A stretch of DNA of 64,000 bases from Melitaea cinxia (GCF_905220565.1 NC_059409.1:15246549-15310548); one strand, 5' to 3'; shown: positions 22,451 through 34,445, numbered from the stretch's first letter. The notes: a model not told the origin generated them from the sequence alone. Numbers and translations are program-made.

Positions 22451-23138
22451 TATCAAAAAATCCGTTCTTAGCGGACGTTTACTAACTATAATCTACCTCC
22501 CTGCTAAATTTCATCTTTGTCCATCCTGTATGGCTGGACCATCCAGCGGTTTTTGAGTTCTCGTGATGAGTGAGTCAGTGACCTTTTTCTTTTATATATA
22601 TAGATTACGATGCATTATTTGGACTCCTTTTCACCATCTATAGAGCATACATTTTAAATTTCGTCTCTTACTTTAAAAACATATGCCTTCATACAAACTT
22701 CCGATCCCCGTTTTATCTTTTACGTCCTATACAAAACCTACTTGCCAAATTTCAAGTATGTAGGTGTTATAGTTTCGGAGATTTCGTGATGAGTGAGTCA
22801 ACCTACCATCCCCCGTTTTAACCCCAAAAGGGAGTTGGTTTCTAAAGATACATTATTTGGACATCTTCTCACCATCTATTGAGCATACATTTTAAATTTC
22901 AAGTCTCTTACTTCGAAAACATGGGACTTTCATACAAACTTCCAACCCCCGTTTTACCCCCTTAGAGGTCGAGTTTCGTCAAATCCATTCTTAGCAATAG
23001 ATTACGCCCTATAAGGAGCCTACCTGCTAAATTTCAAGTTTGTAGGTGTTATAGTTTCGGAGATTTCGTGATGAATGACCTTTCGCGTAAATATATATTA
23101 TAGATAGATATAGATAGATAGACAAGAAAAAACAGTAT

Positions 23139-23141
<3 letters not shown>

Positions 23142-23184
<43 letters not shown>
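23142..23184. repeat. (TA)n microsatellite
   Basis: About 21 uninterrupted TA units, next to the Helitron 5' end. Confidence 0.9.
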
Positions 23185-23188
<4 letters not shown>

Positions 23189-23519
23189 AGTAAATAGGTA
23201 TATAGTCGTATATATCAAAGAGTTTTCATTTATTTTGAGACAGAAAAACTGATCATATTAATTTAAAAAAAATTACACACACATAACATTCTTATTTTAT
23301 ATGTTCTAAATTTATTAGAACCCACGAAAGAATGGCGACCCTTCATTAATCAATACGTCGTATACCTTTTTATAAATGACAAGGGATTTTTTAACAAAAT
23401 ATTCCGATATTAACGCCACTTCCACTTGTATGCAATATGCAGTTACCTACATCGAATCTGATAATAAGGTTTTGAAACTTTCATAATCATTTATATATAA
23501 CTGATATATATGATTAACT

Positions 23520-23735
23520 GGGGTAGCGGACACCAGGAATATCCTGCTCAAAATTCAAGTCGTATTGTGTTCCTGGTAAGGTGACCAGAGTTTCTGGGGG
23601 CGATTGGGGATAGTCGGCAACGCGCTTGCCATGCTTCTGGTGTTGTAGGCGTCTATAGGCTGATAGCCGTTTACCACCAGATAAGCAGTCCGCCTGTTTG
23701 TTGACCTAGTTGTATGAAAAAAAAATCACTGGCGC
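23520..23735 (+). repeat. Dispersed repeat H, copy 1
   Basis: 'atcctgctcaaaattcaagt', 'ggtaaggtgaccagagtttc', 'cggcaacgcgcttgccatgc' and an A-rich end. The family occurs at least six times here. Confidence 0.55.
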
Positions 23736-23753
23736 TATGGTTTATATATAAAA

Positions 23754-24245
23754 CTAGCTTTTATCCGCGGCTTCGCTCGAATTGAATTTTTTTAAAATAA
23801 TAAGTATCCTGTGTTACTTCTAATACCTCCAAGAATATGTGTACAAAGTTTCATGATAATCGGATGAGTAGTTTTCGCGTGAAAGCGTAACTAACAAACT
23901 GACAGAATAAAATAACAATACATATAGAAAAAATCCCAAACAGCTGAAACTATAGTCAATTGGATTGGATATTGACGTGACCATCCATAATACAGTACAA
24001 CGGTATTATAGTACTCAGGGTTGGAACTTCACTACTGAACTGCAAAGATGGCGTTGAAGTAGCTAGATTTTGAGATTTTTTGACAAACAATTTTTTTATT
24101 TTTCGTAACGGATAATTTTTTTTCATAAAAAGTATCCTATGTTACTTCTAATACCTCCAAGAATATGTGTACAAAGTTTCATGATAATCGATTCAGTAGT
24201 TTTCGCGTGAAAGCGTAACGAACAAACTTACAGTCACATTTATAA
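23754..24245 (-). mobile_element. Helitron-like remnants (two related pieces)
   Basis: CTAG at 23754 with 'cttttatccgcggcttcgct' (inverted hairpin end). The block 'cttctaatacctccaagaat' + 'atgtgtacaaagtttcatga' occurs twice (about 23815 and 24145), so the element was partly duplicated. Confidence 0.45.
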
Positions 24246-24611
24246 TGAGATGAGGTGCCACTACATGTGGTCCTATTTTCTGACAAGTACTTCTTGAGAT
24301 ATTATCTCCAATTATGTGTATTTACTAAACTATTTTTTCGTCGACCTACGCTGTAATATACCTCATAACTTTTTACTTTATAAAGTTATTTAAAGTAGTC
24401 GAATGTTTTCCATAACATATTTTTCATTTTTGTGCTGTATTAAACCGAATACATCTGTTTCGGTCTTTATGACATGAATTTCCGGACATACTTGGAAATG
24501 AACCAACCTCCACACCGCAATTTATTTTTATACAAGCTTATCATTCCTTTTCTGTTAATAAAATGTTTACAAATATGGAGATAGAAAATGAGATTGGCTT
24601 ACTCTACGCTT

Positions 24612-24912
24612 TGGCCTTTAATATCCCACTGCTGAGCGTAGGTATCTTTCTCCACATAGGAAAAGGATTCGAGCTTAACCCAACACAATGCTTCACCGAT
24701 GGTTGGTGGATATATTCCATAATATGTGTATCGCTATCAGATATCTATTATAACAATTGGCACCGACAGCTTAACGTGTTCTCCGAAGCATGGTTGGTAG
24801 ATTCACAAGTACAGACCTAGACCGAAAATAAATATTTGTACAAAATACAAATATCCACGCGAAGCGGGAATCGGACTCATGATCGCCGGTGTGTAGGCGC
24901 CAACACTAGACT
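24612..24912 (-). mobile_element. SINE family 2 copy
   Basis: Inverted: 'taatatcccactgctgagcg' end, body, and a tRNA-like head 'gcgggaatcggactcatgat' near 24870. The short plus-strand frames over it are not genes. Confidence 0.65.
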
Positions 24913-24954
24913 AGAGGGGTCGTTACAGAAAACGAGATGTTTCAATTGTAATAT

Positions 24955-25110
24955 TTTATTTATTTATTTATTTTATTCGAAAACCAACAGCGTTACAATT
25001 CGTATATGTATAACATTTAACATAATATTAACAATAATAAGCCCAATAATAGGTTTTCCTATCTTACACATCTTAGTACTGTTACAAAAGGGCAGTATTT
25101 ATATATTAAG
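24955..25110 (-). repeat. Probable LINE 3' end
   Basis: Starts with a (TTTA)n tract followed by 'cgaaaaccaacagcgttaca'. A simple tail at one end is typical of non-LTR elements. Confidence 0.35.
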
Positions 25111-26345
25111 AGCTGATATTAAAATGATTTGAAAAACAAAACAAAATTAAGTTAATAGGATAGCTACATAAAGAATAGTAACATAAAAGATACATGACCC
25201 ATCACATTAAGTATCACAGACTAACAACAAGACGTAGAACAAGTACAGTGAGTCCAAATATAATAATAGATAATAAAACTTTGTAGTAGTAGTAGTATAT
25301 AACTTGTATGTAGCTATTACATTTATTTCGCTTATAATTATTGCTTATGTGATTCCTAATTTACTTTTTTAAAATTTTTATTAAACTTTTTTTTAATTGA
25401 GATTTTGAGTTTGCGAATATATCAGTTAACGTATCAAGTTTAACGCTTAATTTTTATTATTTTTTTATCATGATACACGAAAGAATATAAATTACAATCA
25501 CTAATAATAAGATGCAACATAAACTCATTCGAATTTTACCGGACACCGGTATTGTCAACATTATCAGTAGGTAACTAGGTACATAATATATTCTACTTAA
25601 TGCTGAAGTACACCATTCTACTATAGCTAGCATTTATTAATTATATAATAATCGTCACACATCAATCGGTTAAACGCTGTGTGTATGCCGATAGACCGAC
25701 CGACCAGATTAATTTAATTCAAAAATGTTTTTAATAAAAAATATGAAATTTTTTATTTCGTTTAGTGCTAAACAGATCACACGGTAAATACTGGATTATT
25801 AAAAAAATATTACTTAAAAGAAAACAGATAAGTAAAAGTCGGGTACCGATACATTTAGTGTGCTTATTATATATTTTTTATTTAATTTTTATTTTTACGA
25901 CCATTGTAATTAAAACATACATAGAAAAAATTTAAAGGTAAACAATGATTTTTTATTTTTATTTTCAGTTTTCTTGCTATCTTTTGAGACTCGAAAAGTG
26001 TGACACCGATCAATTACCATAATAACTATCAAAAAAGCTGTGGGCGTATTAAGTATATATTTGTTTTATTTTTTTTATTTAGTTTGTAGAACTCGAATAA
26101 TGTTTTATTTACAAATAATACAGATAATTACGATTACAATTAAACCTACCTTTTCCATACATATTTTACTCTTTCTAAAGGATGTCTGGAAGAGATCGCT
26201 ACTAAACGATAAGACCGTCTTTGTGCATTACTAACCCTATGTGTAAATAACTGTTTTATGTTAATCTTTTCTGAGTGGTGTGCAATAAAATAATTATGTT
26301 CTATCTCTTCTATACATAAACCTAAGTATGAATTCTATGCATATA
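25111..26345. other. No gene seen
   Basis: A/T-rich, with no supported exon or shared repeat. Confidence 0.35.
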
Positions 26346-26348
26346 ATT

Positions 26349-26612
26349 AAATAAATAAATAAATATTTACACAATACACACACGGTCGTCTGTTCCTAAA
26401 GTAAGCAACTTAATGCTTGTGTTATAGGTAACAGCCGACTGGTATATAGCTACATTTTTTTTTCGGTAAACATACTTATAAATAATACACATATGAATAT
26501 ATAAATACATATTTATATTACAGTCAGACTCAGGGTGGGAATCGAACCCACAACCCGTCCGAGCAAGAAAGCAGGGTCAGGGTCACTACAAACTGCGCCA
26601 ACGGGCTAGTCA
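26349..26612 (-). mobile_element. SINE family 1 copy
   Basis: (AATA)n end at 26349, tail 'acggtcgtctgttcctaaag', body, and tRNA-like head 'ggtgggaatcgaacccacaa' to 'gcgccaacgggctagtca'. The 'gcagggtca' is locally doubled (agggtcagggtca). Confidence 0.8.
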
Positions 26613-27640
26613 CAATAAAACAAATAAAACATTAAAACTGTTTATAACACCTGTCACAGAAATATTTACTGTGTAAGATTGTTTTTATGTTTTTCTATTA
26701 TAAACAGAATTTGACTAGTAGAGAATGGTAAAGTCAATATAAAGACGAACCCCGACTAGAGACGAGAAATCGAAATCCGGTAAAAAGGCAGCTAGAAAAA
26801 AAAACGTTATTCAAATGTTTAGTCCAACGACACTTCTTACTATTAGCGTCTGCTATCATCACTTTGCTTGGGTAAAAGTTTTCAAGAGTCAAGGATAGAA
26901 TATACTTGCAATAAAAGGTGATAAGTAGGTCGAGTTATTATGCAGATTTTAAAAATATTAGCTTTATGTATATCTATATGATGTGAAGAAGAAAGTATTT
27001 TGAGGAAACTATGGGTATTTTAATAATTATGTTTCTAACAGTATTTACGGTCAATTTCTCTCTATAGGTTAGATTTACTTGTTAGAGAGAACAATAAATT
27101 ATTTCATTAAAAATAATTCGTAAAAACTTGTATTAAATTGTTTTAATTATAACTTTTTTTATGTATATATTTACAGAAGAAAAGAATTATCTAAATTAAT
27201 TTACGAAAATATTAAAGACGTGTAAAGAGTACAAATAAACAACAAACAAAAAAGAATCTAAGAAAAATAAATTAATTTCGAAATAAAACACAATAGATGT
27301 TCAATTGTAATGTAAACCTATTAATGAACATTCTAGAATTTGTTACATAAACATGTCATTTAAATCACGTCAAAACATTAGATTAACGTGACACCCTTTA
27401 AGCTCAGGTGTTGAATGCCAACGTAAATAACATAAGCGTGACAACATTGTCACGTGACTGATGAACGTATATATTAGCGGGAGACATCATGTAATGAGCC
27501 ATGATCCAGTTGATAGATTGTGGTATACCTAAACCTATTATAGGCCCTGCTATTCTTGATAGTCTGATGGTATGAAAGGGCCTTAGTAATCGTTTGAGTC
27601 TTGAAGCAGCTTTGAAAAAAAGAGGTTCACGATAGAACTG
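26613..27640. other. Unique sequence, no gene confirmed
   Basis: No repeat of the window is found here. The last 250 bases are less A/T-rich and lead into the candidate exon at 27650. Confidence 0.35.
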
Positions 27641-27649
27641 ATAACGAAT

Positions 27650-27728
27650 ATGCCGAGAGTGGCTTCTGGCAATTGTTGGAAAATTTCGTCGTCGCCGAAA
27701 TATCGGAAGCTTAAAAATATCAATCGTG
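27650..27728 (+). CDS. Candidate first coding exon, unknown gene
   Basis: An ATG opens 26 codons plus one base (MPRVASGNCWKISSSPKYRK then LKNINR) and ends at a consensus donor, GTG|GTAAGT. The sequence is basic and serine-rich with no domain I recognise. It lies in a repeat-free stretch with balanced base composition, unlike most of the window. No matching downstream exon was identified and the frame is short, so this may be chance. Confidence 0.2.
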
Positions 27729-27729
27729 G

Positions 27730-28190
27730 TAAGTAGGTTTAAAGAATTTTATTCTCAAAAAGAAAAATTCACCTACATTAGAACAACATAATACACATGA
27801 TACAAATATTTGCATTGTAGGTACTTAGTTAACGGAATAGAATATAATTAGGACGTTTTATATATTTTAATCACTATAAAAGTTGGTATTCTCTAAAATA
27901 TAATTTGATAGTTGAGACTTAAATCCATTAAATTTGTTATACAGTTGTGCTCCATCGAAAGTATTTTTTTTTCAGTCCAATAACCGAAGCATTCATAATC
28001 ATAAGCTCAATTAATAGTGATTTATGGACATTTTGTCGTCCACTCCACGAAAGTTTGGTAACAACGTGGGAAATTTTGCAAAGGTACAGACATTAATATT
28101 TTTTCAGTTTTTTTTTTGTTTTACTGTTCAGAATTTACTGTTCAGAAAGTCAATTTCTTATTTACATTTTTTAGAGATTTTACCTGTCCA
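27730..28190. other. No gene seen
   Basis: A/T-rich; the frame 28024-28212 has no domain. Confidence 0.35.
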
Positions 28191-28195
28191 TATTA

Positions 28196-28512
28196 TCTAT
28201 ACAAATAAATAAAAGCGGAGTGTCTGTTTGTAATATTAAAATAACCACTTTTTACTAAATGCATATGGATTTATACACGGTATATATACCAAAATAACAT
28301 TTTACAATTTTTGTGTCTGTCTGTCTGTTCCGGCTAATCTCTGAAACGGCTGAATCGATTTTGATGGGACTTTCACAGGCAGATAGCTGATGTAGTAAGG
28401 AGTAACTTAAGCTACTTTCATTTAAGAAATTTATTTATTTTATAACTCTGCGATCTTAATAATATTTTTTTTTTGTTAAATTACACGCAGACGAAGTCGT
28501 GGGCATTGTTAG
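28196..28512 (+). mobile_element. Non-autonomous Helitron, family B copy 3
   Basis: TCTATACAAATAAATAAAAG start, 'gagtgtctgtttgtaatatt', 'ccggctaatctctgaaacgg', and a 3' hairpin CACGCAGACGAAGTCGTG followed by 'ggcattgttag' before a T. Confidence 0.75.
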
Positions 28513-28635
28513 TATTTAATAAAAATATTTAATAATTGCGTTAAAGTATATAACAATTCATTTCAATTTAACTTAATTCCTTAATAAAAGAATCGATAAA
28601 AAAGTCGTGGAGAATTAGATACACTACATTTTAAC

Positions 28636-28895
28636 TGAGGTAGGGCACATCAGGAATTTCCTGCTCAAAATATGGAGCAGCCCGACTGGGGTAGTACCTC
28701 GACCTTACAGAAGACCACAGCTAAATAATACTGTTTTCGAGCAGTATTGTGTTCCCGTTGGTGAGTAAGGTGACCAGAGCTCCTTGGGATTAGGTTTGCA
28801 ACGCGCTTGCGATGCATTTAGTGTTTAGCTATGGTAATCGCTTACGATCAAGTGAGCTGTACCCTTGTTTGCTGACTTAGTTATATAGAAAAAAA
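28636..28895 (+). repeat. Dispersed repeat H, copy 2 (most complete)
   Basis: From 'aactgaggtagggcacatca' through 'gactggggtagtacctcgac', the hairpin 'aatactgttttcgagcagta', 'gtgaccagagctccttggga' and 'acgcgcttgcgatgca' to an A run. Likely a SINE-like element. Confidence 0.6.
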
Positions 28896-29610
28896 AAGAT
28901 GGCTCCCCGACAAAGTACTTTGTGTTAATTAGTTTGCTTGCGCAGGATTTGGTTTGTAGCGTTGTGGATAGTTTTGCTATTTCCTGATAAACGGCACTGT
29001 TGTTACTATTTTTAATAGGCCGGTATTTCGGCCATTTCTTCGTGAATATCTAATTTGTGAAGCACAAAATATTCGTCCGATTAATTCACGGCTTTGTTCA
29101 CGTATTTATCTTTTTTCACTTCAATATACAATCTTTTTATTTTACAATAATACGATAAATACATTATAATACAATAATAAGATAAAAATAAATATTATGT
29201 GTGTGTGTGAGTGAGTGAAAGTGTTATAAAAAACTTGCTAATCGGTACGTTAAATAGGTATTTTACTACCCGGGCATCTTGGATATCACTCGTATATGAG
29301 TTCCCCCGTGAAAGCAAAAAAAAGGTGTTTTACAACTTACCGACAATTAGTAATAATTATTTTAAAACTGGTTAACACTGGTTAGTTCGTGTCGACTACT
29401 AAACTGGTGTAATACCGTATGTACATGAAATAATTATATTATTTAAATATATCTATAATTGGAAAGTTTGATTCATATATTAAGGTACTTACACATTTGC
29501 GATTACGTCATGGATTCTTTGATAAACGTACTTAAAAAGTATGCATATATATTCTTAAAGTATCTATTTACATCTCAATACCTAAAGATATATATAACAG
29601 CTTAATAATG

Positions 29611-29876
29611 ATAATAAATATTTATACAATACACACACGGTCGTCTGCTCGTAAAGTAAGCAACTTAATGCTTGTGTTATAGGTAACAGCCGACTGGTAT
29701 AGCTACGAGATCCTTTTTTTTTCGATAAACATACTTATAAATAATACATATGTATATATTTTATATATATATATAATATTTATATTATACCCAGACTCGG
29801 GGTGGGAATCGAACCCACAACCCTCGGAGCAGAAAGGGTCACTACAAAAGTACAAGCTGCGCCAACGGGCTAGTCA
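29611..29876 (-). mobile_element. SINE family 1 copy
   Basis: Tail 'acggtcgtctgctcgtaaag', head 'ggtgggaatcgaacccacaa', end 'gcgccaacgggctagtca'. It abuts repeat H at its right side. Confidence 0.8.
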
Positions 29877-29877
29877 A

Positions 29878-30007
29878 TAATAATACCGCTTTCAAGAGCA
29901 GCGTTGTGTTTCTGTGGTGAATAATGTGACGAGGGCTATTGGGGGGATAGGGGCAGGGTCGGTGACGCGCTTGTGATGCTTCTGGTGCTGGAGGCGTCTA
30001 TAAGCTA
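29878..30007 (+). repeat. Dispersed repeat H, copy 3 (partial)
   Basis: Starts at the internal 'aataccgctttcaagagcag' hairpin and runs to 'ggaggcgtctataagctag', where SINE family 2 begins. Confidence 0.5.
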
Positions 30008-30250
30008 GCGATTACGTGTTCTATTCCCGCTCGGGATGGATATTTGTGTTTATCCAAATATTCCTTTTCGGTCTGGTTGTCTGTCCTTGTGGATCTCTCT
30101 ACCGTGCCTCGGAGAGCACGTTAAGCCATCGGTCCCAGTTGTTATCACCAAACCGAAGTGGAGCAGCGTGGTGGATAATGCTTTAATCATTCTTCTACAT
30201 TGACAAAGATACTTATGCTCCACAGCGGGATGTCACAGACTGAATCGTAA
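30008..30250 (+). mobile_element. SINE family 2 copy, 5' truncated
   Basis: Starts at the B box (gttctattcccgctcgggat) and proceeds to 'acagcgggatgtcacagact'. It is joined directly to repeat H, giving a composite. Confidence 0.65.
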
Positions 30251-30599
30251 TATAATTGTTTATGTGCATGCTCCTTTATAGTTGATTTAGTATGTTTAGG
30301 TTAAAACGAATTTTTGCGGTCACAATATCATTAATCTAAATTAAGCAGTAACGTATTAATTAGGGACTAATTGATGTGTTATTTATTTCCAGATTATTTT
30401 CGATTAAATTTCAATACTAGCAAAAGTAACGGCTTTACTTACAAAAATCACTAGGATTTTATTTTATCTGTGACCAAACCAGTTTTTGTTTCAATACGCT
30501 CTGATGCTTTCACGCTTCTGAAAAGCTTTTATTTACGTGTAAACCAATTTTGAAGCATATGTCTTTAACCAATTGAGCCGTAATTTTGTGTACACGTTT

Positions 30600-30900
30600 A
30601 GTTTGGATGACATGATGAGCTGTGTGACGTCATTCTAAATACAATGTGGCAGAACAGCCAATATACTTACACCACAAAATACTACACTATAAAAAATTAC
30701 AATTTAAAAAACTGAAAAATAAAGTGATGTTACTCTAAATGCAATATGGCGGGCTAGTAAAGATGGCGGATTAAAGTTTTTATGCTTTATTACAATATGG
30801 GTGTCAAATGAAAGGCTGGCCAGCTCGAGTAACTCGAAAAGCAAAGTGACGTCACGTTAAATCCAATATGGCGGACATGTAAAGATGACCGACTAACTTT
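30600..30900. repeat. Three-fold diverged repeat with TGACGTCA and ATGGCGG motifs
   Basis: Three related blocks at about 30625, 30720 and 30841 (spacing about 95-120) each read like 'aagtgacgtcacgttaaatc' + 'caatatggcggacatgtaaa'. They look like a sub-repeated retrotransposon UTR; origin not identified. Confidence 0.5.
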
Positions 30901-30980
30901 TTACGCTTTCCTAAAATTATGGATGCGGGTGTAACTTGTACATTACAAAGTATTACTAATTTAATTATTTATAATCAATA

Positions 30981-31179
30981 CTAGCTGACCTGGCGAACTT
31001 CGTATCACCTTATTTTTTTCTGAAATATAATAATAACATAATATATCAAAATAAAATATAGCCTATCTTTTAAGTTGGATCGAACTGCACATGGTGTGCG
31101 AATTTTATTATAATCGGTTAAGTGGTTTAGGAGTCCATTGAGGACAAACATTGTGACACGAGATTTATATATATTAAGA
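30981..31179 (-). mobile_element. Non-autonomous Helitron, family C copy 2
   Basis: Minus strand: TC start (tcttaatatatataaatctc), end hairpin GGTGATACGAAGTTCGCC, then 'aggtcagctag' before a T at 30980. Partner of 10795-10998. Confidence 0.75.
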
Positions 31180-31255
31180 TATATAGCTAATTAAAATATT
31201 GTAACGGGAAGTTGAACTTAATATTACTCAGTTAGCAACTATTTTTATTGAAATG

Positions 31256-31400
31256 CGTAATTACATACATAAAAACATTTGATTCGGCGGTAGCTTCACT
31301 TTTAACTATGATAATTAAAATTTTAATTTGTAAGATGACAATTTGAAGGTGCTTTTGAAGCTTATTTGATTAAAGTAGATTTTGATTTTGATATATCTAT
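31256..31400 (-). repeat. LINE 3' tail
   Basis: 'gattcggcggtagcttcact' and 'gcttttgaagcttatttgat' + 'taaagtagattttgattt'. Inverted relative of 19118-19335. Confidence 0.5.
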
Positions 31401-31990
31401 TATATTATATGTTTTGATATTTATATTTCGATAATACAATTCCTTTGAAATCGTATTCGATCATATTTTATTTCAAAATAATAAATATTGTTTACGAAAT
31501 AATAAGTCATGATATCATATTCGCATGAAATTTTGGCGTAATATAGAAAAAAACACTGCCGCTCGTGAAAATTTAAAAAAAATCTTAAATGTTGTTAAAG
31601 AATCACTTTTACAAGGTGATAGCATTTTCATTTACCACTTGCAGGCATTTGTATTTGTCAAAAATTTATTTCTATTTTTGGATATGTCGCTTGTGTACTT
31701 AAATTGTCATGTATGGATTTTTAATGTTAAGAAACGAAAAATTAAAAGCTAAAATTAGCTTAAATTTTTAAAAGTTGCCCATATCATACACAACCAATAG
31801 CGGATGTTGCTGTTAATGCGTAAATAATAATAATAATAACAATGCTTTATTCATAATAAAATATTTACATACAAAAATGAGTTCCCTTGTTCAAGGCAAA
31901 GCCTGAGCCACAATGAACCAGTGTGCTCTTCCATTATTTATTCCTTAAAGCAAATTATACACAAAGAACTTAAGTAAATTATATATTATA
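31401..31990. other. No gene supported
   Basis: A 75-codon frame (31525-31752) starts ATG with lysine- and asparagine-rich sequence and no domain. A LINE-tail-like block with 'aatgctttattcataataaa' follows at 31840. Confidence 0.35.
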
Positions 31991-31992
31991 AT

Positions 31993-32214
31993 TAAATAAA
32001 TATCTACAACATACACACACGGTCGTCTGTTCCTAAAGTAAGCAACTTAATGCTTGTGTTATAGGTAACAGCCGACTGGTATAGCTAAATTTTTTTTCGA
32101 TAAACATACTTATAAATAATACATATATAAATATATAAATAAATATTTATGTTACAACCAGACTCGGGGTGGGAATCGAACCCACGGCACCAACATGCGC
32201 CAACGGGCTAGTCA
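31993..32214 (-). mobile_element. SINE family 1 copy with internal deletion
   Basis: Tail and body as in other copies, but about 40 bases between the B box and the 'gcgccaacgggctagtca' end are missing. Confidence 0.75.
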
Positions 32215-32239
32215 AAATTAAAAAATATTATTAAAAAAC

Positions 32240-32370
32240 ATGGTCACCAATCCGCCTGCTCAGCGTGGTGACTATGGGCAAAACACACGAGTTCACGTTA
32301 TTTTTGGCGTAAACTTGTGGAGGCCTATGTCCAGCAGTGGACTGTATAGGCTGTAATGATGATGATGATT
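32240..32370 (+). mobile_element. SINE family 3 copy
   Basis: 'caccaatccgcctgctcagc' + 'gtggtgactatgggcaaaac', 'aggcctatgtccagcagtgg', ending in a GATGATGAT microsatellite. Confidence 0.65.
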
Positions 32371-32374
32371 AAAA

Positions 32375-33380
32375 AACATGATAAGGTAACAGATATGTGT
32401 GTGTGTATGTGTGTGTGTGAGGTGTAAACTATCCAAGAATCTAAATATACAGAAGGCCTTGTTAAACACTTTAATGTGAACTGGCTGATTTAGTTCAATT
32501 CAGGTTAAAAAAAATCATTCTTTAAAAAAACTACATTAATCTGTACTGTTTTGTTAATATATGAAAATAGAACTGACAGATGTAGCTGCATATTCTATGT
32601 TGGTATAATATGTACAAGATAACACACGAGGATTAGAAATGAGACTATTTTCTAGGACATAGTTATAGAAACGAAAAATTGATTCTAAGAAATCTTGGGA
32701 TATGTGTCTGTATTAGTTGTGTCCATGATGAGTTCGTACGCGTAGAATAGTGTCTTTGAACAGCATTTTTTCGATATATCTTTTGATTTCTTTTGGATTA
32801 TAAACACAATAATGGATATTTACATGTTCAACGTGATTCTTTAAATTGTCACAACTTTTTTATTTATGAACCGATCGCCATAAAACAAACATTAAATGTT
32901 AAGTGAAGCTTACCATAATATATTAATGAAAACAGCATCTAAATATAATAAGCCACTTCTGAAATTAGCGCGCACAAACATATTACATTTTCATTTTTAT
33001 TATATGTATAGATGATTGCCCTTTTCATACAACTTTGAAGCTCTGTGAACAATTAATTTACTTTTAATCAGACTTTTACATACATATATTAAATTTAATC
33101 ATATCGTTTTATGAAGGATTCAATTTCCGCCTCAAAAGAACGTTGAAAGCCCTTTGTCTTCACGTACTCTTAACGTACTCCTTTATGACTCTATTGTTAG
33201 AACATTAATTAGTGTATCCTATTTTTATCTCGTTATGTGGTCGTTAGACTAAGTTTTGAAGTGAAACTTTTTAGAATCCTTGTGATTTGTAACTCGATGT
33301 AATGAAAATGCGTCATGAAAAGAAATAAAGACTTAAATGAATGGGAAAGAATGAGATAGAATATATTGCACAGTATTATA
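32375..33380. other. No gene seen
   Basis: A/T-rich unique sequence with a short (TG)n stretch near 32396. Confidence 0.35.
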
Positions 33381-33385
33381 TATTC

Positions 33386-33500
33386 TCATCATTGCTGCCT
33401 ATCGCAGTCCACTGCTGGACATAGGATTCCACAAGTTCGACCTTAAACCTATGTATGTTGCCCATAGTCACCACGCTGACCAGGCGGGTTGGTGACCGCA
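33386..33500 (-). mobile_element. SINE family 3 copy
   Basis: 'catcattgctgcctatcgca' + 'gtccactgctggacatagga' and 'gtcaccacgctgaccaggcg'. The inverse of 32240-32370. Confidence 0.6.
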
Positions 33501-33690
33501 GGGCTGGCTTTGTCGCACCGAAGATGCTGCTGCCCGTCTTCAGTCTATGTATTTCAAAGCCAGCAGTTGGATGGTTATCCCGCCATCGGTCGGCTTTTTA
33601 AGTTTCACGGTGGTAGTGGAACTGTCTTATCCCTTAGTCGCCTCTTATGACACCCACGGGAAGAGATGGTGGTTATATTCTTTACTGTCG
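33501..33690 (-). repeat. LINE 3' UTR-like block
   Basis: 'gccatcggtcggctttttaa' and 'agtcgcctcttatgacaccc' + 'acgggaagaga', inverse of 22318-22450. Confidence 0.5.
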
Positions 33691-33894
33691 TAACCACACA
33701 GCATATTCTCGGTGGAAAAAAATAGGCTTTTCAGGAGTTTCACTTCTGCCGTGTGTGAATTGTAGACACTTTATTTTTTTTTTAATGATTTTATCGTCTT
33801 GTTATACATACTCTGGCCACACACACTGTTACAATTAAAAATAAACAAAATATTACATTTTAATTTGAAATCTGCCATTTTTATATGATTGTTC

Positions 33895-34106
33895 ATTGCG
33901 TTTTCTCTGAATTCTTGACTGGATGGACTGATTTCGATGTTTTTTTTAATCGTAAGATGGTGCGTGTCATTGGTTCCATTTAAATTTAATTGAGATCTGA
34001 CAAGTATATTTCGAGTTATATCGTATATGCGTATTTACTTGACTATTTTTTCATCGACCTACGTTGTATTATTATATTACTGGTCGATGTGATTGAAGTC
34101 GTTTTT
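33895..34106 (-). repeat. Dispersed repeat D copy
   Basis: Inverted: 'atcgtaagatggtgcgtgtc', 'gacctacgttgtattattat' and 'cgatgtgattgaagtcgttt'. It runs into repeat J at 34107. Confidence 0.55.
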
Positions 34107-34175
34107 TAGGATTCCGTACCTCAAAAGGAAAAAACGGAACCCTTATAGGATCACTTTGTTGTCCGTCTGTCTATT
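34107..34175 (+). repeat. Dispersed repeat J, copy 2 (start only)
   Basis: 'aggattccgtacctcaaaag' and 'ggatcactttgttgtccgtc', matching 11483. It is followed by an (ATTA)n tract. Confidence 0.55.
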
Positions 34176-34354
34176 AATTAATTAATTAATTAATTATTTA
34201 TTTCGGTATTTACACAATATATTCAAGTAACAAGTGACAAAAAGGAACAATCAGTTTCAGGTGTAATTTGAAAGCAATTATTATTATGATCTCTACTTCT
34301 CCTAGCTAGGTAGCTGAGCTATCTGTATTAAGGAGAAGCGATATCAGTACCCTT

Positions 34355-34445
34355 TTTCTCAGGAACGCAAGAGTATACGTTGTATCACTTGTCGATGTAA
34401 TTGAAGTCGGTTTTTTTTTCGTTAACAAGCAAACACAATAATGTT
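34355..34445 (-). repeat. Dispersed repeat D, end fragment
   Basis: 'gttgtatcacttgtcgatgt' + 'aattgaagtcggtttttttt' + 'acaagcaaacacaata'. Confidence 0.55.

Larger units (their letters stand above)
21064..23104 (-). mobile_element. Helitron-like element carrying a minisatellite
   Basis: The minus-strand 3' end is CGGGCGAAGCCGCGGGCACA then GCTAG at 21064. A 5' TC end with 'ctataatatatatttacgcg' lies near 23104; a second possible 5' end (TCTATATATATAAAAG) is near 22602. Inside are the 9-bp array (21215-22010), a LINE-tail-like block (22318-22450) and a diverged tandem pair of about 240 bp (22608-22850 and 22848-23090) sharing 'gcatacattttaaatttc' and 'gtaggtgttatagtttcgga'. Confidence 0.5.

Noticed and set aside
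24563..25132. Two short plus-strand genes with hydrophobic peptides
   Set aside because: They overlap an inverted SINE family 2 copy and a LINE tail.
31525..31752. 75-codon lysine-rich frame
   Set aside because: There is no domain, no supporting signals and an A/T-driven composition.
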